A stretch of DNA of 57,606 bases from Myxococcales bacterium (GCA_013215565.1 JABSQV010000002.1:1-57606); one strand, 5' to 3'; counted from the stretch's first letter, positions 23,681 to 32,908 are shown. A program made the numbers and translations. Notes: generated from the sequence alone by a model not told the origin.

Positions 23681-26506
23681 GTGAGTCAGAACGAAGCGGA
23701 ACTCTCGCATGCGGAACTCTCCACGCTGCTCTCGGGCGAGAATGGCGCGTATGTCGAGGCCCTGTTCGAGGACTTCCTGGACGGGTCGCGCGATCTGCCG
23801 GAGCCCTGGGTCGCTACCTTCGAACGGCTGGTCGACACCCGCGGACCGCGGCGCCCGGCCGGAACCGCCGCCCGGACTGCCACCCGGACCGCCGGGAAAG
23901 CAGCGGGCCCCGAGGCCCAGCCGATTCTGAAGCGCGGCATCTCGGGCATCGTGAATGCGTACCGAAGCTACGGGCACCTGATCGCGGACCTCGACCCGCT
24001 CGGCGAGCCCCCGGACACACATCCGTTTCTCGAGCCCGAGGAGTACGGGCTCCGGCCTTCGGACCTGGACGCCCCGCTCCAAGGCGTACAGCACGCCGGA
24101 AGCCCGGTCGAAACCCCCGGCGCCCTGATCGAGATCCTGCGCGACACCTACTGCGGAAACTTCGCGGTCGAATTCATGAACCTGAGCGACAAGGAACGCC
24201 AGGACTGGCTGATCGAGCGGATGGAGCCGACCCGGAACCGGCCCGCGCTCTCGCGCGAGTCGAGCCGCCAGATCCTGAAGCAGGTGGTCGCGGCCGACCG
24301 CTTCGAGCGATTCCTGCAGAAGCGCTTCCTGGGCCAGAAGCGCTTCTCACTCGAGGGCAGCGAATCGCTGATCCCGATGCTCGACGTACTCGTCGAGGGT
24401 GCCGCGGAACTCGGTGCCGCCGAGATCGTGATCGCCATGGCACACCGCGGCCGCCTCAACGTGATGGCCCATACGATGGGCATGCCCTACGGCGCCCTCA
24501 TGGCCGAGTTCCAGGTCTCGCTCACGCCGCGCGACGCGCAGGGCTCGGGCGACGTGAAGTACCACCGCGGCTATTCGGCCGACCGACTCACGCTGAGCGG
24601 CCGCGAGATTCACCTGTCGCTGTGTCCCAACCCGAGCCACCTCGAAGCCATCAACCCCGTCGCCGAAGGCATCACCCGGGCCAAGCAGAACCATCGCGGA
24701 GACCTGGAACGCACACGCGTGATTCCGCTCCAGATCCACGGCGACGCCGCGTTCTGCGGACAGGGGCTCGTACCCGAAACGCTCTGGCTCTCGGAGCTCG
24801 AGAACTACTGGACCGGGGGCACGATCCACGTCATCGTCAACAACCAGATCGGCTTCACGACCGACCCGCCTCAGTTTCGCTTCACTCGCTATCCGAGCGA
24901 CATCGCCAAGGCGATTCAGGCCCCGATCTTCCATGTCAATGCCGACGATCCGGAGGCCTGCGCCTACGCCGCGCGCCTGGCCATCGAGTTCCGGCAGCGC
25001 TTCCGCGAAGACGTGATCATCGATCTGGTCTGTTACCGGCGGCGCGGCCACAGCGAGGGGGACGATCCGAGCTTCACGCAGCCGCTCCGCCACCGGGAAA
25101 TCGAGTCCCACGCGACGGTCGCCCAGCTCTACGCCGCGCGGCTGCACCGCGAAGGCCGCTTCGACGCTTCGACGATTGCCGAGATCGAGGCCGATCGGCT
25201 TGTGGCACTCGAGAACGGGTTCGCCGAAAGCACGGAGCCTCAGCACCTGGCCGGTTCCGAGGGCTACCGGGGCCTCTGGGCAGGCTTCGAAAACGGGCAC
25301 GCGATCGAGGCGCGGCCGACCGCGATCCCGGCCGAGATGATCGCGCAGATTGCGGCGCCGTTGCAGCGCTTCCCGGACGGTTTCCACCCGCACCCGAAGC
25401 TCGTACGGCTGTTCGACCAGCGCGCTGCCTCGATCCAGACCGGACGCGGCATCGACTGGGGTACGGCCGAGGCCCTGGCGTTCGGTTCTCTGCTCGGGGA
25501 GGGGGTCACGATCCGACTCACCGGGCAGGACGTGGAGCGCGGCACCTTCGGGCACCGCCACGCGGTCGCGCACGACGTCGAAACCGGCGACCGCTGGATC
25601 TGGCTCGACTCAGTGGCGACCGGTGACGCCCGGCTGATCATCGCCAACTCGATGCTCTCGGAGGCGGCCGTACTCGGCTTCGAATACGGCTACAGCACCG
25701 TGGACCCGATGCGCCTCACGATCTGGGAGGCCCAGTTCGGGGACTTCGCCAACGGGGCGCAGGTGATCATCGACCAGTTCATTTCGAGCGCGGAAACCAA
25801 GTGGAATCGTTCGAGTGGCCTCGTCATGCTGCTCCCGCACGGCTACGAGGGACAGGGCCCCGAGCACTCGAGCGCGCGGCTCGAACGCTTCCTCCAGCTC
25901 AGTGCCGAGGACAACCTGCGCGTGTACAACCTGACGACGGCAGCCCAGTACTTCCACGCGCTGCGCCTCCAGATCTGTGGGAGCCGGCGTAAGCCGCTCG
26001 TCCTGATGTCGCCAAAGAGCCTACTCCGACACCCGGGGGCGGCTTCGAACCTGGACGCCTTCGAACACGGCCGGTTTGAGGAGGTCCTGGACGACCCGCG
26101 GCGCGCATCGGGCAGTCTCGCCGAGAAGGCGCTGCGCCGCGTCCTGCTCTGCTCGGGCAAGGTCTTCTACACGCTGCTCGACGCAGCCCAAGAACACGGC
26201 TTCAACGACGTCGCGATCGTGAGGGTCGAACAGATCAACCCGTTCCCGTTCGCGGCGCTCCGGCAGCTGCTCGGGCAGTACGAAGTGCGCGACATCGTCT
26301 GGGTTCAGGAGGAGCCGTGGAACATGGGCGCCTGGTCCTTCGTACAGGCCCGGATCCGCGGCGTGCTGCCGAAGGGGGGCCGGCTTCGTTACGCGGGTCG
26401 GCGCGAGGCCGCGAGCCCGGCGGCCGGCTCGTACCGACTCCACCAGCAACAGGAAGCGGAGTTCGTCCACGAGGCCTTCGCGCGCCGCGCCCGGCGGCGC
26501 CGCTGA
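23681..26506 (+). CDS. sucA: 2-oxoglutarate dehydrogenase E1 component
   Basis: Thiamine-diphosphate enzyme that decarboxylates 2-oxoglutarate in the TCA cycle and passes the succinyl group to the lipoyl E2. The 941-residue protein shows the N-terminal E2-binding segment, GIVNAYRSYGHLIADLDPL, the conserved MAHRGRLNVMAHTMG, and the ThDP motif from GDAAF (residue 354) to NN (387-388). The C-terminal transketolase-like domain has MSPKSLLRHP and EQINPFPF. GTG 23681 follows GAGGAG. Unusually, sucB and lpd are not downstream: the next gene is convergent and unrelated. Confidence 0.95.
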   Translation: MSQNEAELSHAELSTLLSGENGAYVEALFEDFLDGSRDLPEPWVATFERLVDTRGPRRPAGTAARTATRTAGKAAGPEAQPILKRGISGIVNAYRSYGHLIADLDPLGEPPDTHPFLEPEEYGLRPSDLDAPLQGVQHAGSPVETPGALIEILRDTYCGNFAVEFMNLSDKERQDWLIERMEPTRNRPALSRESSRQILKQVVAADRFERFLQKRFLGQKRFSLEGSESLIPMLDVLVEGAAELGAAEIVIAMAHRGRLNVMAHTMGMPYGALMAEFQVSLTPRDAQGSGDVKYHRGYSADRLTLSGREIHLSLCPNPSHLEAINPVAEGITRAKQNHRGDLERTRVIPLQIHGDAAFCGQGLVPETLWLSELENYWTGGTIHVIVNNQIGFTTDPPQFRFTRYPSDIAKAIQAPIFHVNADDPEACAYAARLAIEFRQRFREDVIIDLVCYRRRGHSEGDDPSFTQPLRHREIESHATVAQLYAARLHREGRFDASTIAEIEADRLVALENGFAESTEPQHLAGSEGYRGLWAGFENGHAIEARPTAIPAEMIAQIAAPLQRFPDGFHPHPKLVRLFDQRAASIQTGRGIDWGTAEALAFGSLLGEGVTIRLTGQDVERGTFGHRHAVAHDVETGDRWIWLDSVATGDARLIIANSMLSEAAVLGFEYGYSTVDPMRLTIWEAQFGDFANGAQVIIDQFISSAETKWNRSSGLVMLLPHGYEGQGPEHSSARLERFLQLSAEDNLRVYNLTTAAQYFHALRLQICGSRRKPLVLMSPKSLLRHPGAASNLDAFEHGRFEEVLDDPRRASGSLAEKALRRVLLCSGKVFYTLLDAAQEHGFNDVAIVRVEQINPFPFAALRQLLGQYEVRDIVWVQEEPWNMGAWSFVQARIRGVLPKGGRLRYAGRREAASPAAGSYRLHQQQEAEFVHEAFARRARRRR

Positions 26507-26636
26507 CCGCCCTGCACCGGGCCGGCGCCCCGGATGGGGGCGTTCTCCCTCTCGGCCCCGGATGCCACGTGTACGACAGCTCCAGCTGCCGCGATCGCCC
26601 GGCGCACGGCCCGCGCTGCGTCGGACGGCGACGCCT

Positions 26637-28040
26637 TCAGGTTCGGGGATTGGAGCCGAGCCCGCTCTCGCTGAGCGCTTCCGCAATCAGTTCGCGGACC
26701 CCGGCTTCGAAGCGGTACGACATGTGGCTGCCCGGGAACCAGCAGATTCGGGGCCGTTCCCAGTGCTCCCAGAGATCCAGAACCTGGTTCGGCGGCACCA
26801 GCCGATCCGCCGTCCCTCCGAACACGAAGCGCCGCGAGAGGGCCACGCGCGGCGCAAACGCCAGCGGGGAAACGACGCGCAGCACGGCCTCGGCGTCCGA
26901 GACAGCCCCAGCCGGAAGCTCCGCGGACCCAGCCCCCGCGCCGTCCCCCAGGCGGGCGAGGTCGGAGGCCGGGATTCCGGCGATCACGCAGGAGAGATGC
27001 TTCTCGAGCCCCGCGAGCAGCGCGACCGTGTAGCCCCCGAGCGAAAGCCCGAACGCGCCCACCCCGATCGCACCACGGCCGCGCACCCAGGAGATCACGC
27101 GCCGCAGATCCCAGATCGCCTGCGCCTCGGCATGCAGCGTGTCCATCAGATCGCCGGCCAGAAAGCGTTCTCCACTTCGGCGCCCAATTTTTCGCGGGCC
27201 GTGCAGCGGCAGCACCGGGAGCACCAGGTTCAGGCCCAGGCGACGGTGGAGTTCCACCGCGCGGAAGGCCGCGAGGTCGAGCGAGGGAGACCCCATGCGA
27301 AACCCGTGGACACACAACAACCAGGGCCGCGGTCCGTCCGAATGTTCCAGCACCCACGCGTACGCGGCCCGGTTCGCCGCATACGAGAGCCAGCGCTCAC
27401 GGCCCGGCTCCTCGGCATAGGGCTCGTAGCCGCTCTCGAAGGAGATCTCTTCGAAGGCCGTGCCCCGGGTCCGCCTACGCCGCAGCTCCGGTGCTTCGAG
27501 CGCGGGAGGGTCCAGGTGATACCCGGACGGCTTGTCGAGCCAGCCGCGCTGATCCAGATACCGGCGCGCGTCCCGCGCCTCGTCGCTGAGGCGTCCGCGG
27601 TCGCCGGGACCGACCGTGCCGGAGACGAGTGATCGCGTCGACAGGACCGCCTCGTCGATCGCGACCTTGCATGCCAGAGCCAGCGAGGGGACGGGCTCGG
27701 GGACACCCGCGATCGCCGGCGCGCGCCTCAGGCTCACCCAACCCGCGGCCGCAAACAGGCCTGCGCTCGCGAGCACCAGGAAGAGCCCGAGCCAGAAGCT
27801 GCTCACAAGCATCAGGATCGCGGCCAGCGGGACACCGACGACGCCGCCGAGCGCCACGAGTTGATTCGCGCGCGTCTCGCCGCGAAGCAGCAGGAAACTG
27901 CCGCCCCCGATCGCCAGCAGCAGGCCCGGAACCAGCGCGAGCCCCAACGACCCCCAGCCCCGCGAACCCGCTCCAACGAGCCAGATCAGCCCGACCGCAA
28001 GCGCCCCCCAAGCGGCCGCGGGAACTCGCGTCTCGCTCAT
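26637..28040 (-). CDS. Membrane-anchored alpha/beta hydrolase, ABHD18-like
   Basis: A 467-residue protein. The first ~110 residues contain about four hydrophobic helices (WGALAVGLIWLVGAGSRG, LGLALVPGLLLAIGGGSFLLL, VGVPLAAILMLVSSFWLGLF). The rest is an alpha/beta hydrolase: LLCVHGFRMGSPSLDL, the nucleophile elbow GVGAFGLSLGGYTVALLAG, GGTADRLVPPNQ with the aspartate and FPGSHMSYRF with the histidine. The elbow and lid pattern resemble ABHD18/DUF2048. Substrate unknown; a membrane lipid ester is plausible. ATG 28040 is chosen over longer frames: TACCCT lies only 6 nt upstream, and GGAGGAA falls too far away to act as a ribosome binding site. Confidence 0.78.
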   Translation of the reverse strand: MSETRVPAAAWGALAVGLIWLVGAGSRGWGSLGLALVPGLLLAIGGGSFLLLRGETRANQLVALGGVVGVPLAAILMLVSSFWLGLFLVLASAGLFAAAGWVSLRRAPAIAGVPEPVPSLALACKVAIDEAVLSTRSLVSGTVGPGDRGRLSDEARDARRYLDQRGWLDKPSGYHLDPPALEAPELRRRRTRGTAFEEISFESGYEPYAEEPGRERWLSYAANRAAYAWVLEHSDGPRPWLLCVHGFRMGSPSLDLAAFRAVELHRRLGLNLVLPVLPLHGPRKIGRRSGERFLAGDLMDTLHAEAQAIWDLRRVISWVRGRGAIGVGAFGLSLGGYTVALLAGLEKHLSCVIAGIPASDLARLGDGAGAGSAELPAGAVSDAEAVLRVVSPLAFAPRVALSRRFVFGGTADRLVPPNQVLDLWEHWERPRICWFPGSHMSYRFEAGVRELIAEALSESGLGSNPRT

Positions 28041-28046
28041 GCCGGA

Positions 28047-28052
28047 AGGGTA
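28047..28052 (-). promoter_or_regulatory. Candidate -10 box of the ABHD18-like gene (leaderless)
   Basis: GC-TACCCT on the minus strand, 6 nt before ATG 28040. Confidence 0.35.
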
Positions 28053-28174
28053 GCGTTCCTCCGGACGGGCGCGCCTCCCACCATGTGATCGACCCCGGTT
28101 CCGGGAGCCGACAGCCAGCTGGATCGGAAGAGCGCAAGGCCGGTTCCGATCCCGGACGCCGGAAGCCGGCCCTG

Positions 28175-29086
28175 CTACGGATCCGAGGCTGCGGACGCCG
28201 TGGCGGGGGGCGTCCACTCGAAGCCGGAATAACGCGCCAGCGCTTCGGGCTGCAGCACCCGGACGTAGCGCTTGCCGGCGATCACCCAGGTCGGGAAGTC
28301 CTCGACCTCAGCCGCGGCGCAGGCGCGCGCCGTCGGACCGCTGCGACCCTGCGGACTGCACTCGATGTAGGGCAGGCGCGAGGCCGAAGCGGTGAAGAGA
28401 TCCTTCTGCTCCCTGCAATGCGGACACCACGAGGCGCCATAGAACTTCGCGTCGACCGCTTCCAGGTGCAGGGCCAGGGCCTTCAGGTAAGGACTCTCGG
28501 GACCTGCAGCCGACGTGATCACCCCGCTCTTGTAGAGGTGGAGTCCGACCACGATCAGGATTGCGACCGCGCCGGTCTGGGCGAGCCAGCCCGGCGACGT
28601 AAACCCCGGAACGCCCTCGGGCCGCTGGCGTGCGACGACCGCGAAGCAGGTCGCCATCAGCCCGAGCGACGCCAGGCAGTAGAGGCAGGCCGCTTCGAGC
28701 ACGAAGAGCGAGATCGCGGTCAGGTAGAGGCTCACTCCGAGCCCGACCAGCGCGACGATCCAGGCGTAGCTGAAATGCAGGACGGCCTTCCTGACCTGAA
28801 GCGCGATGAAGCCGAGCGCCGCGTAGGTCAGAAAACCGAAGGCCGCGATCGGCAATCCGAACAGGGTCGACCAGTGGCTGGTCTGCACCAGATCACAGTT
28901 CGAGCCCGCACCGCAGTAGGCCGCGTGGCTCCCGAACCAGCTGTTCGCACTCAGGTAGCCGCTGAGGGCCATCCCGAGCAGCGCCAGGACCAGCAGCGGC
29001 CGGTTCGGGAGCTTCCGGTTCCGGCGCGGCGCCGGCGCGCGCCGGTCCTTCTGCAACCCTCTCGGGCGCTTGCGCTTTCGGCTCAC
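28175..29086 (-). CDS. VKOR-thioredoxin fusion (quinone-linked disulfide formation)
   Basis: A 303-residue inner-membrane protein joining a vitamin K epoxide reductase domain to a periplasmic thioredoxin-like domain, as in cyanobacteria. It would oxidise thiols of secreted proteins and pass electrons to quinone, replacing DsbA/DsbB. After a very basic N-tail, the VKOR part has the loop cysteines Cys58 and Cys64 and the redox CxxC CLYC (134-137) amid four to five helices. The thioredoxin part has CPHC at 221-224, then Cys243 and Cys256, and FPTWVI at 264-269. GTG 29086 is preceded by GAGGGGGG; ATG 29101 is an alternative. Confidence 0.9.
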   Translation of the reverse strand: MSRKRKRPRGLQKDRRAPAPRRNRKLPNRPLLVLALLGMALSGYLSANSWFGSHAAYCGAGSNCDLVQTSHWSTLFGLPIAAFGFLTYAALGFIALQVRKAVLHFSYAWIVALVGLGVSLYLTAISLFVLEAACLYCLASLGLMATCFAVVARQRPEGVPGFTSPGWLAQTGAVAILIVVGLHLYKSGVITSAAGPESPYLKALALHLEAVDAKFYGASWCPHCREQKDLFTASASRLPYIECSPQGRSGPTARACAAAEVEDFPTWVIAGKRYVRVLQPEALARYSGFEWTPPATASAASDP

Positions 29087-29121
29087 GCAGACCCCCCTCA
29101 TCCGCTGCCTGGACCGCGTCC

Positions 29122-29127
29122 ATTCTA
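29122..29127 (-). promoter_or_regulatory. Candidate -10 box of the VKOR-thioredoxin gene
   Basis: TAGAAT on the minus strand. It leaves a leader of about 28 nt to GTG 29086, which contains the GAGGGGGG site. Confidence 0.4.
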
Positions 29128-29132
29128 TTACG

Positions 29133-29161
29133 CCCGGAAAAATCCGCACGGATTCCCCGGG
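29133..29161. promoter_or_regulatory. Dyad over the -35 region of the VKOR promoter
   Basis: AATCCG-CA-CGGATT (29141-29154) is a perfect 14-bp dyad, flanked by CCCGG and CCGGG to extend it imperfectly. It covers the place of the -35 element for the VKOR gene, so it may be an operator; no regulator gene is adjacent. Confidence 0.3.
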
Positions 29162-29277
29162 GCGGCGCGCCTTTCGCGCGCGACTCGCCTGCCGGCTGCG
29201 GGGGTAGCTCTCGGAGATCGCGCCGCGGCCGACGGTCGGGCAGTCACGCTGTCGGGCAGCCCGATCCCGTATCGAGG

Positions 29278-29283
29278 TAGAAT
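29278..29283 (+). promoter_or_regulatory. Candidate -10 box of the serine hydrolase (leaderless)
   Basis: TAGAAT ends 7 nt before ATG 29291; the intervening CGAAGCC is not a ribosome binding site. Confidence 0.45.
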
Positions 29284-29290
29284 CGAAGCC

Positions 29291-30304
29291 ATGCGCGGCG
29301 AGATCGACGTCAGCCGGCTTCGCGACGGCGCCCGGCGGGAGATCGAGGAAGGGCTTCGTGCATGCCAGCTCGCCGTTGGACGCGACGGCGAGATCGTCTG
29401 GACGGAGTCGTTCGGGAGCGCTGACCCCGAGACCCGCTTTGGCGTCGCATCGGCCACCAAGCCGATCGTCGCGTCGGCGGTCTGGCTGCTGATTGGCGAC
29501 GGGCTGCTCGACATCGGGCGCTCGGTCGCCGATTACGTGCCCGAGTTCGGAGCCAACGGCAAGCAGGCGGTGACCGTGGAGCAGGTCCTGCTCATGACCT
29601 GCGGCTTCCCGGGCGCAGAGATGGGCCCTGCCGAGGGCGCGGACGCCGCGCGCCGAATCGCTCGGCTCGCGGCGTGGAAACTCGAGTACGAGCCGGGTAC
29701 GAAGTACGTCTACCATGGGGGCTCCGCGCACTGGGTGCTGGCGGAGCTGATCGAGCGGCTCGGCGGCCTCGACTTCCGCGACTTCGTCGAGCAGCGCGTC
29801 ACGCAGCCGCTCGGACTGCCCCGCGTGCTCGGCATCCCACGCGCGGAGCAGACGAACATCGCGCAGCTCGCGGGCCCGCCGTCGCGCGATCTACAATTCG
29901 ACTACGCCGACGTGATTCAGGCCGGCATGCCGGGTGGCGGCGCCGTGATGACAGCGGCGCAGCTCGCGCGCTTCTACCAGGGGCTACTCCACAATCCGGG
30001 CGGGCTCTGGAAGTCCGAGGTGCTCGAGGACGCCACCACGAAGATCCGCTGCACGCTTCCCGACCCGCTTATGAACCTGCCCGCCAATCGCACGCTCGGC
30101 GTGGTGATCGGCGCTGGCTTCGGAACCACCTGGGGAAAGTCGCCGACCGCGTTCGGCTGGCCCGGAGCGGGCGGCCAGATCGGGTTCGCGGAGCCCGCGA
30201 CCGGGATCTCCTTTTCGTTCCTCCAGTCCGGGGACCCCGACCAGACGAGCCAGTTCACGCGCGCCATCAGGCTCTCGAACCTGGCGCTCGAACTCGACGG
30301 CTGA
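29291..30304 (+). CDS. Serine hydrolase of the beta-lactamase/esterase-B family
   Basis: A 337-residue penicillin-binding-protein-like hydrolase. The nucleophile motif SxxK is SATK at 54-57. The second motif is YHG at 141-143 in place of the usual YxN, and a C-terminal GWPGAGGQIGF stands for the KTG-type strand. No signal peptide is seen, so it is likely a cytoplasmic esterase or peptidase rather than a secreted beta-lactamase. In related lineages such proteins act on ester lipids or polyketides; the substrate here is unknown. ATG 29291 is the first Met after the TAGAAT box. The large open frame upstream is noncoding. Confidence 0.85.
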   Translation: MRGEIDVSRLRDGARREIEEGLRACQLAVGRDGEIVWTESFGSADPETRFGVASATKPIVASAVWLLIGDGLLDIGRSVADYVPEFGANGKQAVTVEQVLLMTCGFPGAEMGPAEGADAARRIARLAAWKLEYEPGTKYVYHGGSAHWVLAELIERLGGLDFRDFVEQRVTQPLGLPRVLGIPRAEQTNIAQLAGPPSRDLQFDYADVIQAGMPGGGAVMTAAQLARFYQGLLHNPGGLWKSEVLEDATTKIRCTLPDPLMNLPANRTLGVVIGAGFGTTWGKSPTAFGWPGAGGQIGFAEPATGISFSFLQSGDPDQTSQFTRAIRLSNLALELDG

Positions 30305-30451
30305 ACCCGGGGTTCGGGCGGACGAACGCTCGCAGCGGCGGAAATCGCGGGGAAGTCTAAAGCGGTCGTTCCGGATGCAGCCGTCACGGACCCCGGCGTG
30401 GCAGAATGGGCGGCGAACCATGCGGAGCGGCCAATTGCACCCGGAGGTCCC

Positions 30452-30817
30452 GTGCCCACACGCGAGTCTGTGATCGAGGCAGCCGAGAAGTACCTGTTCC
30501 ACGGACTCGTCGAGCACGACGGCAACAAGGTGCCGCTCGCCGAGAACGTCGTGCGCCGGGAGCAGGGCCGAAACACCGGCCAGGGTCGCCCCGGGCTCAT
30601 CCAGGCGCTCTCCCACGAAGTCATGAACGTGATCACGGGCATCCGGAACGTCCGCTGGATCGTCGAGGACGAGCAGGCCGTCGCGTTCTACGATCTCGAC
30701 ACCAAAGGCTCGGACCGGCCCGTGCTGATCGCCGAGCGCTTCCGCGTCGTCAACGGCCTGATCACCGAGATCGAGGCGCTCTTCCACGCACAGCCCGCAA
30801 CCAGCAACGACGACTGA
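30452..30817 (+). CDS. SnoaL-like / ketosteroid-isomerase-fold protein
   Basis: A 121-residue protein of the NTF2-like superfamily: helical N-terminus ESVIEAAEKYLFHGLVEHDGNKVPLAENVV, then strands NVRWIVEDEQAVAFYDLD, VLIAERFRVVNGLITEIEALF. Members isomerise, hydrolyse or just bind small hydrophobic molecules such as steroids and polyketides. GTG 30452 is preferred to GTG 30398, because CCGGAGG lies 5 nt upstream of it. CAGAAT at 30402-30407 may be its -10 box. It follows the serine hydrolase by 147 bp in the same direction. Confidence 0.75.
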   Translation: MPTRESVIEAAEKYLFHGLVEHDGNKVPLAENVVRREQGRNTGQGRPGLIQALSHEVMNVITGIRNVRWIVEDEQAVAFYDLDTKGSDRPVLIAERFRVVNGLITEIEALFHAQPATSNDD

Positions 30818-30965
30818 ACCCGCGCGTGAACGCAGCCCGGGTCGGCGTTCAACTGGCCCGGGCTCTGCCTTCCCGGGCGCCGGATCCCGGACCCGCGCCC
30901 GCACGGGTTTCCGGCGCGCCATCCGCGTCCTCGCGGATCGGAAGTGCGACTGCGATACTCCGGCC

Positions 30966-31070
30966 GTGGAAGGCCGCGCCGCCCGCTTTCTCCTATCCGC
31001 GCCATGGGCCCTGCGATCTTCGGGTCTCGCGCGGCTCACAGGCGCGGACCGGGAGTCCCCGGGACCTTGA
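30966..31070 (+). CDS. Possible leaderless leader ORF of 34 codons before the first YfhO-like gene
   Basis: GTG 30966 lies 6 nt after the extended -10 TGC-GATACT (30954-30959). The frame runs 34 codons and its TGA overlaps a TTG (31067) that is in frame with the membrane protein. The product has no recognisable similarity. It may simply be chance; it is listed because a second YfhO-like gene shows the same arrangement at 37169. Confidence 0.22.
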   Translation: MEGRAARFLLSAPWALRSSGLARLTGADRESPGP

Positions 31071-32908
31071 CCGAGAATTCGGACCGCAGACGGCGCTACG
31101 CGGAATTCACGCTGGCGGCACTTGGGCTTCTTGCGGTCGTGGTCTGTCTCCCCGTCATCCAATCCGGGACTCGCTGGGGCTTCTGGGACTGGGACATCTT
31201 CGAGGCGGCCATCGAGGTCGCCCGCAAGAGCATCGTCGAATACGGTCAGGCCCCAGCCTGGAATCCATATCTCGCAGGCGGGCACAGCCTGACGACCCAC
31301 TCGCTCCTGCCCCTGGCGAGCCCCTCGTTTCTCGGGGTGCTGCTGTTCGGAACGATCCCGGGAATCAAGCTCTGGATCGTCGTTCGCCAGTTCGTGATGC
31401 TCGGCGGCGCCTACCTGCTCGCACGGCGGCTCTCGCTCGGCCGTCCGGGGGCCTGGACCGTCGCGATCCTCTTCGGTCTCTCTTCCGGCTACGCGCAGCG
31501 CGTGGCGCACGGGCACTGGAACCTGCAGGCCTTTGTCTTTCTTCCGCTGCTGATCTTCGCTGGCCTCGAAGCGGTTCGACCGGATCGTCCGCGACGCCGC
31601 GCCATCGCACTCGCCGGGGGCCTCCTGGCTCTGATGTTTCTCGACGGTGGGCCCTACACACTCCTGATGGGCGTGCTGGGCCTGCTGGTTCCGGCTGCCG
31701 TTGGCTTTCGCCGGCGGCATTGGAGACACACCGTGACCGGCCTGGCCGGAGTCGCTGCGCTCGCGCTCTCGCTCTCTGCGGTGAAGGGGATTCCCCTGAT
31801 CGAGGCCAGCGATGAACTCAGAGCACCGCACCTCAGCACCCCCGGTGACTTCTACGACCCGAGTTTCTCTCCCACGCTCGGAGAGTTTCTGCACGCCGCG
31901 CTGCTGGATCGCGCCCAGTCCAGTCGGCCTGGACGCTTCGCAACCTTCCACATCAACGTCGGCAGCTACGTCGGGCCCCTCGGACTGGCGCTGATCCTTC
32001 TCGGCGGACTCGGAACACCCCTCGGCCGCCGGGCACTGCTATTCGCGCTGCCCGTACTCTGGGTCTGCCTCGGGTCTTCTGCGCCGATCAATCTCTGGGA
32101 AGCGCTGCTCGGTCTGCCGATCGTGAATCGGATGGCCGTGCCATCGAAGTTCACGCCCGGCTACATGCTGGCCCTGGCGGTGGCGGGAGGAGCCGGGATC
32201 GAACTCCTGCGCCGTCAGCTGGCAGATCGGCGCTACCTGAAGTGGCTGCCGATCGCGCTCCTCGCGGGACTCGCGCTCGATCTGTTCTTCGTATCGCAGC
32301 CGCTGTTTCGACACGCCTTCCCGATCGAAGCGATTCCGGTCGAGCGGGTTCCCTTCCATCAGCGATTGGAGAGCCCGTTCGCGCAGGACTACATCGACCG
32401 CGTGACCCTGCCGCTCGGATCTCGCCCCTTCTGGGAAGAGCGCGTGTATTCCCCGAGTTCGAACTTCCCGGCTGTTCGGGCCGGGTTCGGGGTACTCGGG
32501 ACGCTGACGGGCGCGAGAGAACAGGCCGTCATGGGCGCGAGACCCGATCCGGGCGGTCAGTTCAGTATCGGCCAGGTGTCAGCGGTCGCAGGGGAGGAGC
32601 CCCGCCTGATCGAATGGTCTCCCAATCTAATTCGCGTTCGGGTCGACCCGGCTCGCGGCGGGAAGCTGGCGTTGAATCAGAACTTTCACGAAGGCTGGCG
32701 GGCCCGCTCGGGAGAACGAACGCTCCAAGTCATCCCGACACTCCGGCAGGCGCTGGCTGTCGAACTCGAGCCCGGCCTGTCCGAGATCACCCTCTCCTTC
32801 GAAACACCCAGCCGCCGCCTCGGGGCATGGGTGAGCCTGCTCGCCGCAGGCGTGGGCCTGGCCATGCTGGCGCCCACCCGCCGGAAGAAAGGCCCGACCG
32901 CTGGATGA
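31067..32908 (+). CDS. YfhO/GT-C-like polytopic membrane protein
   Basis: About 613 residues with roughly a dozen hydrophobic helices. The first periplasmic loop reads WGFWDWDIFEAAI with acidic residues, then APAWNPYLAGGHSLTTHS, which matches the WNPYLxGG pattern of YfhO-type proteins, relatives of GT-C glycosyltransferases using lipid-phosphate sugars. The C-terminal part is a soluble beta domain (LNQNFHEGWRARSG) ending in a last helix. The start is uncertain: TTG 31067 gives a short N-tail and couples to the upstream ORF, ATG 31004 adds 21 residues, and neither has a good ribosome binding site. It probably glycosylates an envelope lipid or polymer. Confidence 0.78.
   Translation: MTENSDRRRRYAEFTLAALGLLAVVVCLPVIQSGTRWGFWDWDIFEAAIEVARKSIVEYGQAPAWNPYLAGGHSLTTHSLLPLASPSFLGVLLFGTIPGIKLWIVVRQFVMLGGAYLLARRLSLGRPGAWTVAILFGLSSGYAQRVAHGHWNLQAFVFLPLLIFAGLEAVRPDRPRRRAIALAGGLLALMFLDGGPYTLLMGVLGLLVPAAVGFRRRHWRHTVTGLAGVAALALSLSAVKGIPLIEASDELRAPHLSTPGDFYDPSFSPTLGEFLHAALLDRAQSSRPGRFATFHINVGSYVGPLGLALILLGGLGTPLGRRALLFALPVLWVCLGSSAPINLWEALLGLPIVNRMAVPSKFTPGYMLALAVAGGAGIELLRRQLADRRYLKWLPIALLAGLALDLFFVSQPLFRHAFPIEAIPVERVPFHQRLESPFAQDYIDRVTLPLGSRPFWEERVYSPSSNFPAVRAGFGVLGTLTGAREQAVMGARPDPGGQFSIGQVSAVAGEEPRLIEWSPNLIRVRVDPARGGKLALNQNFHEGWRARSGERTLQVIPTLRQALAVELEPGLSEITLSFETPSRRLGAWVSLLAAGVGLAMLAPTRRKKGPTAG

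Noticed and set aside
29291-30304. Secreted beta-lactamase conferring resistance
   Set aside because: No signal peptide and the YxN motif is altered to YHG; better described as an esterase-like serine hydrolase.
29984-31951. 655-codon frame on the minus strand across the serine hydrolase, SnoaL-like and membrane genes
   Set aside because: Crosses three well-supported plus-strand genes and has low-complexity content.
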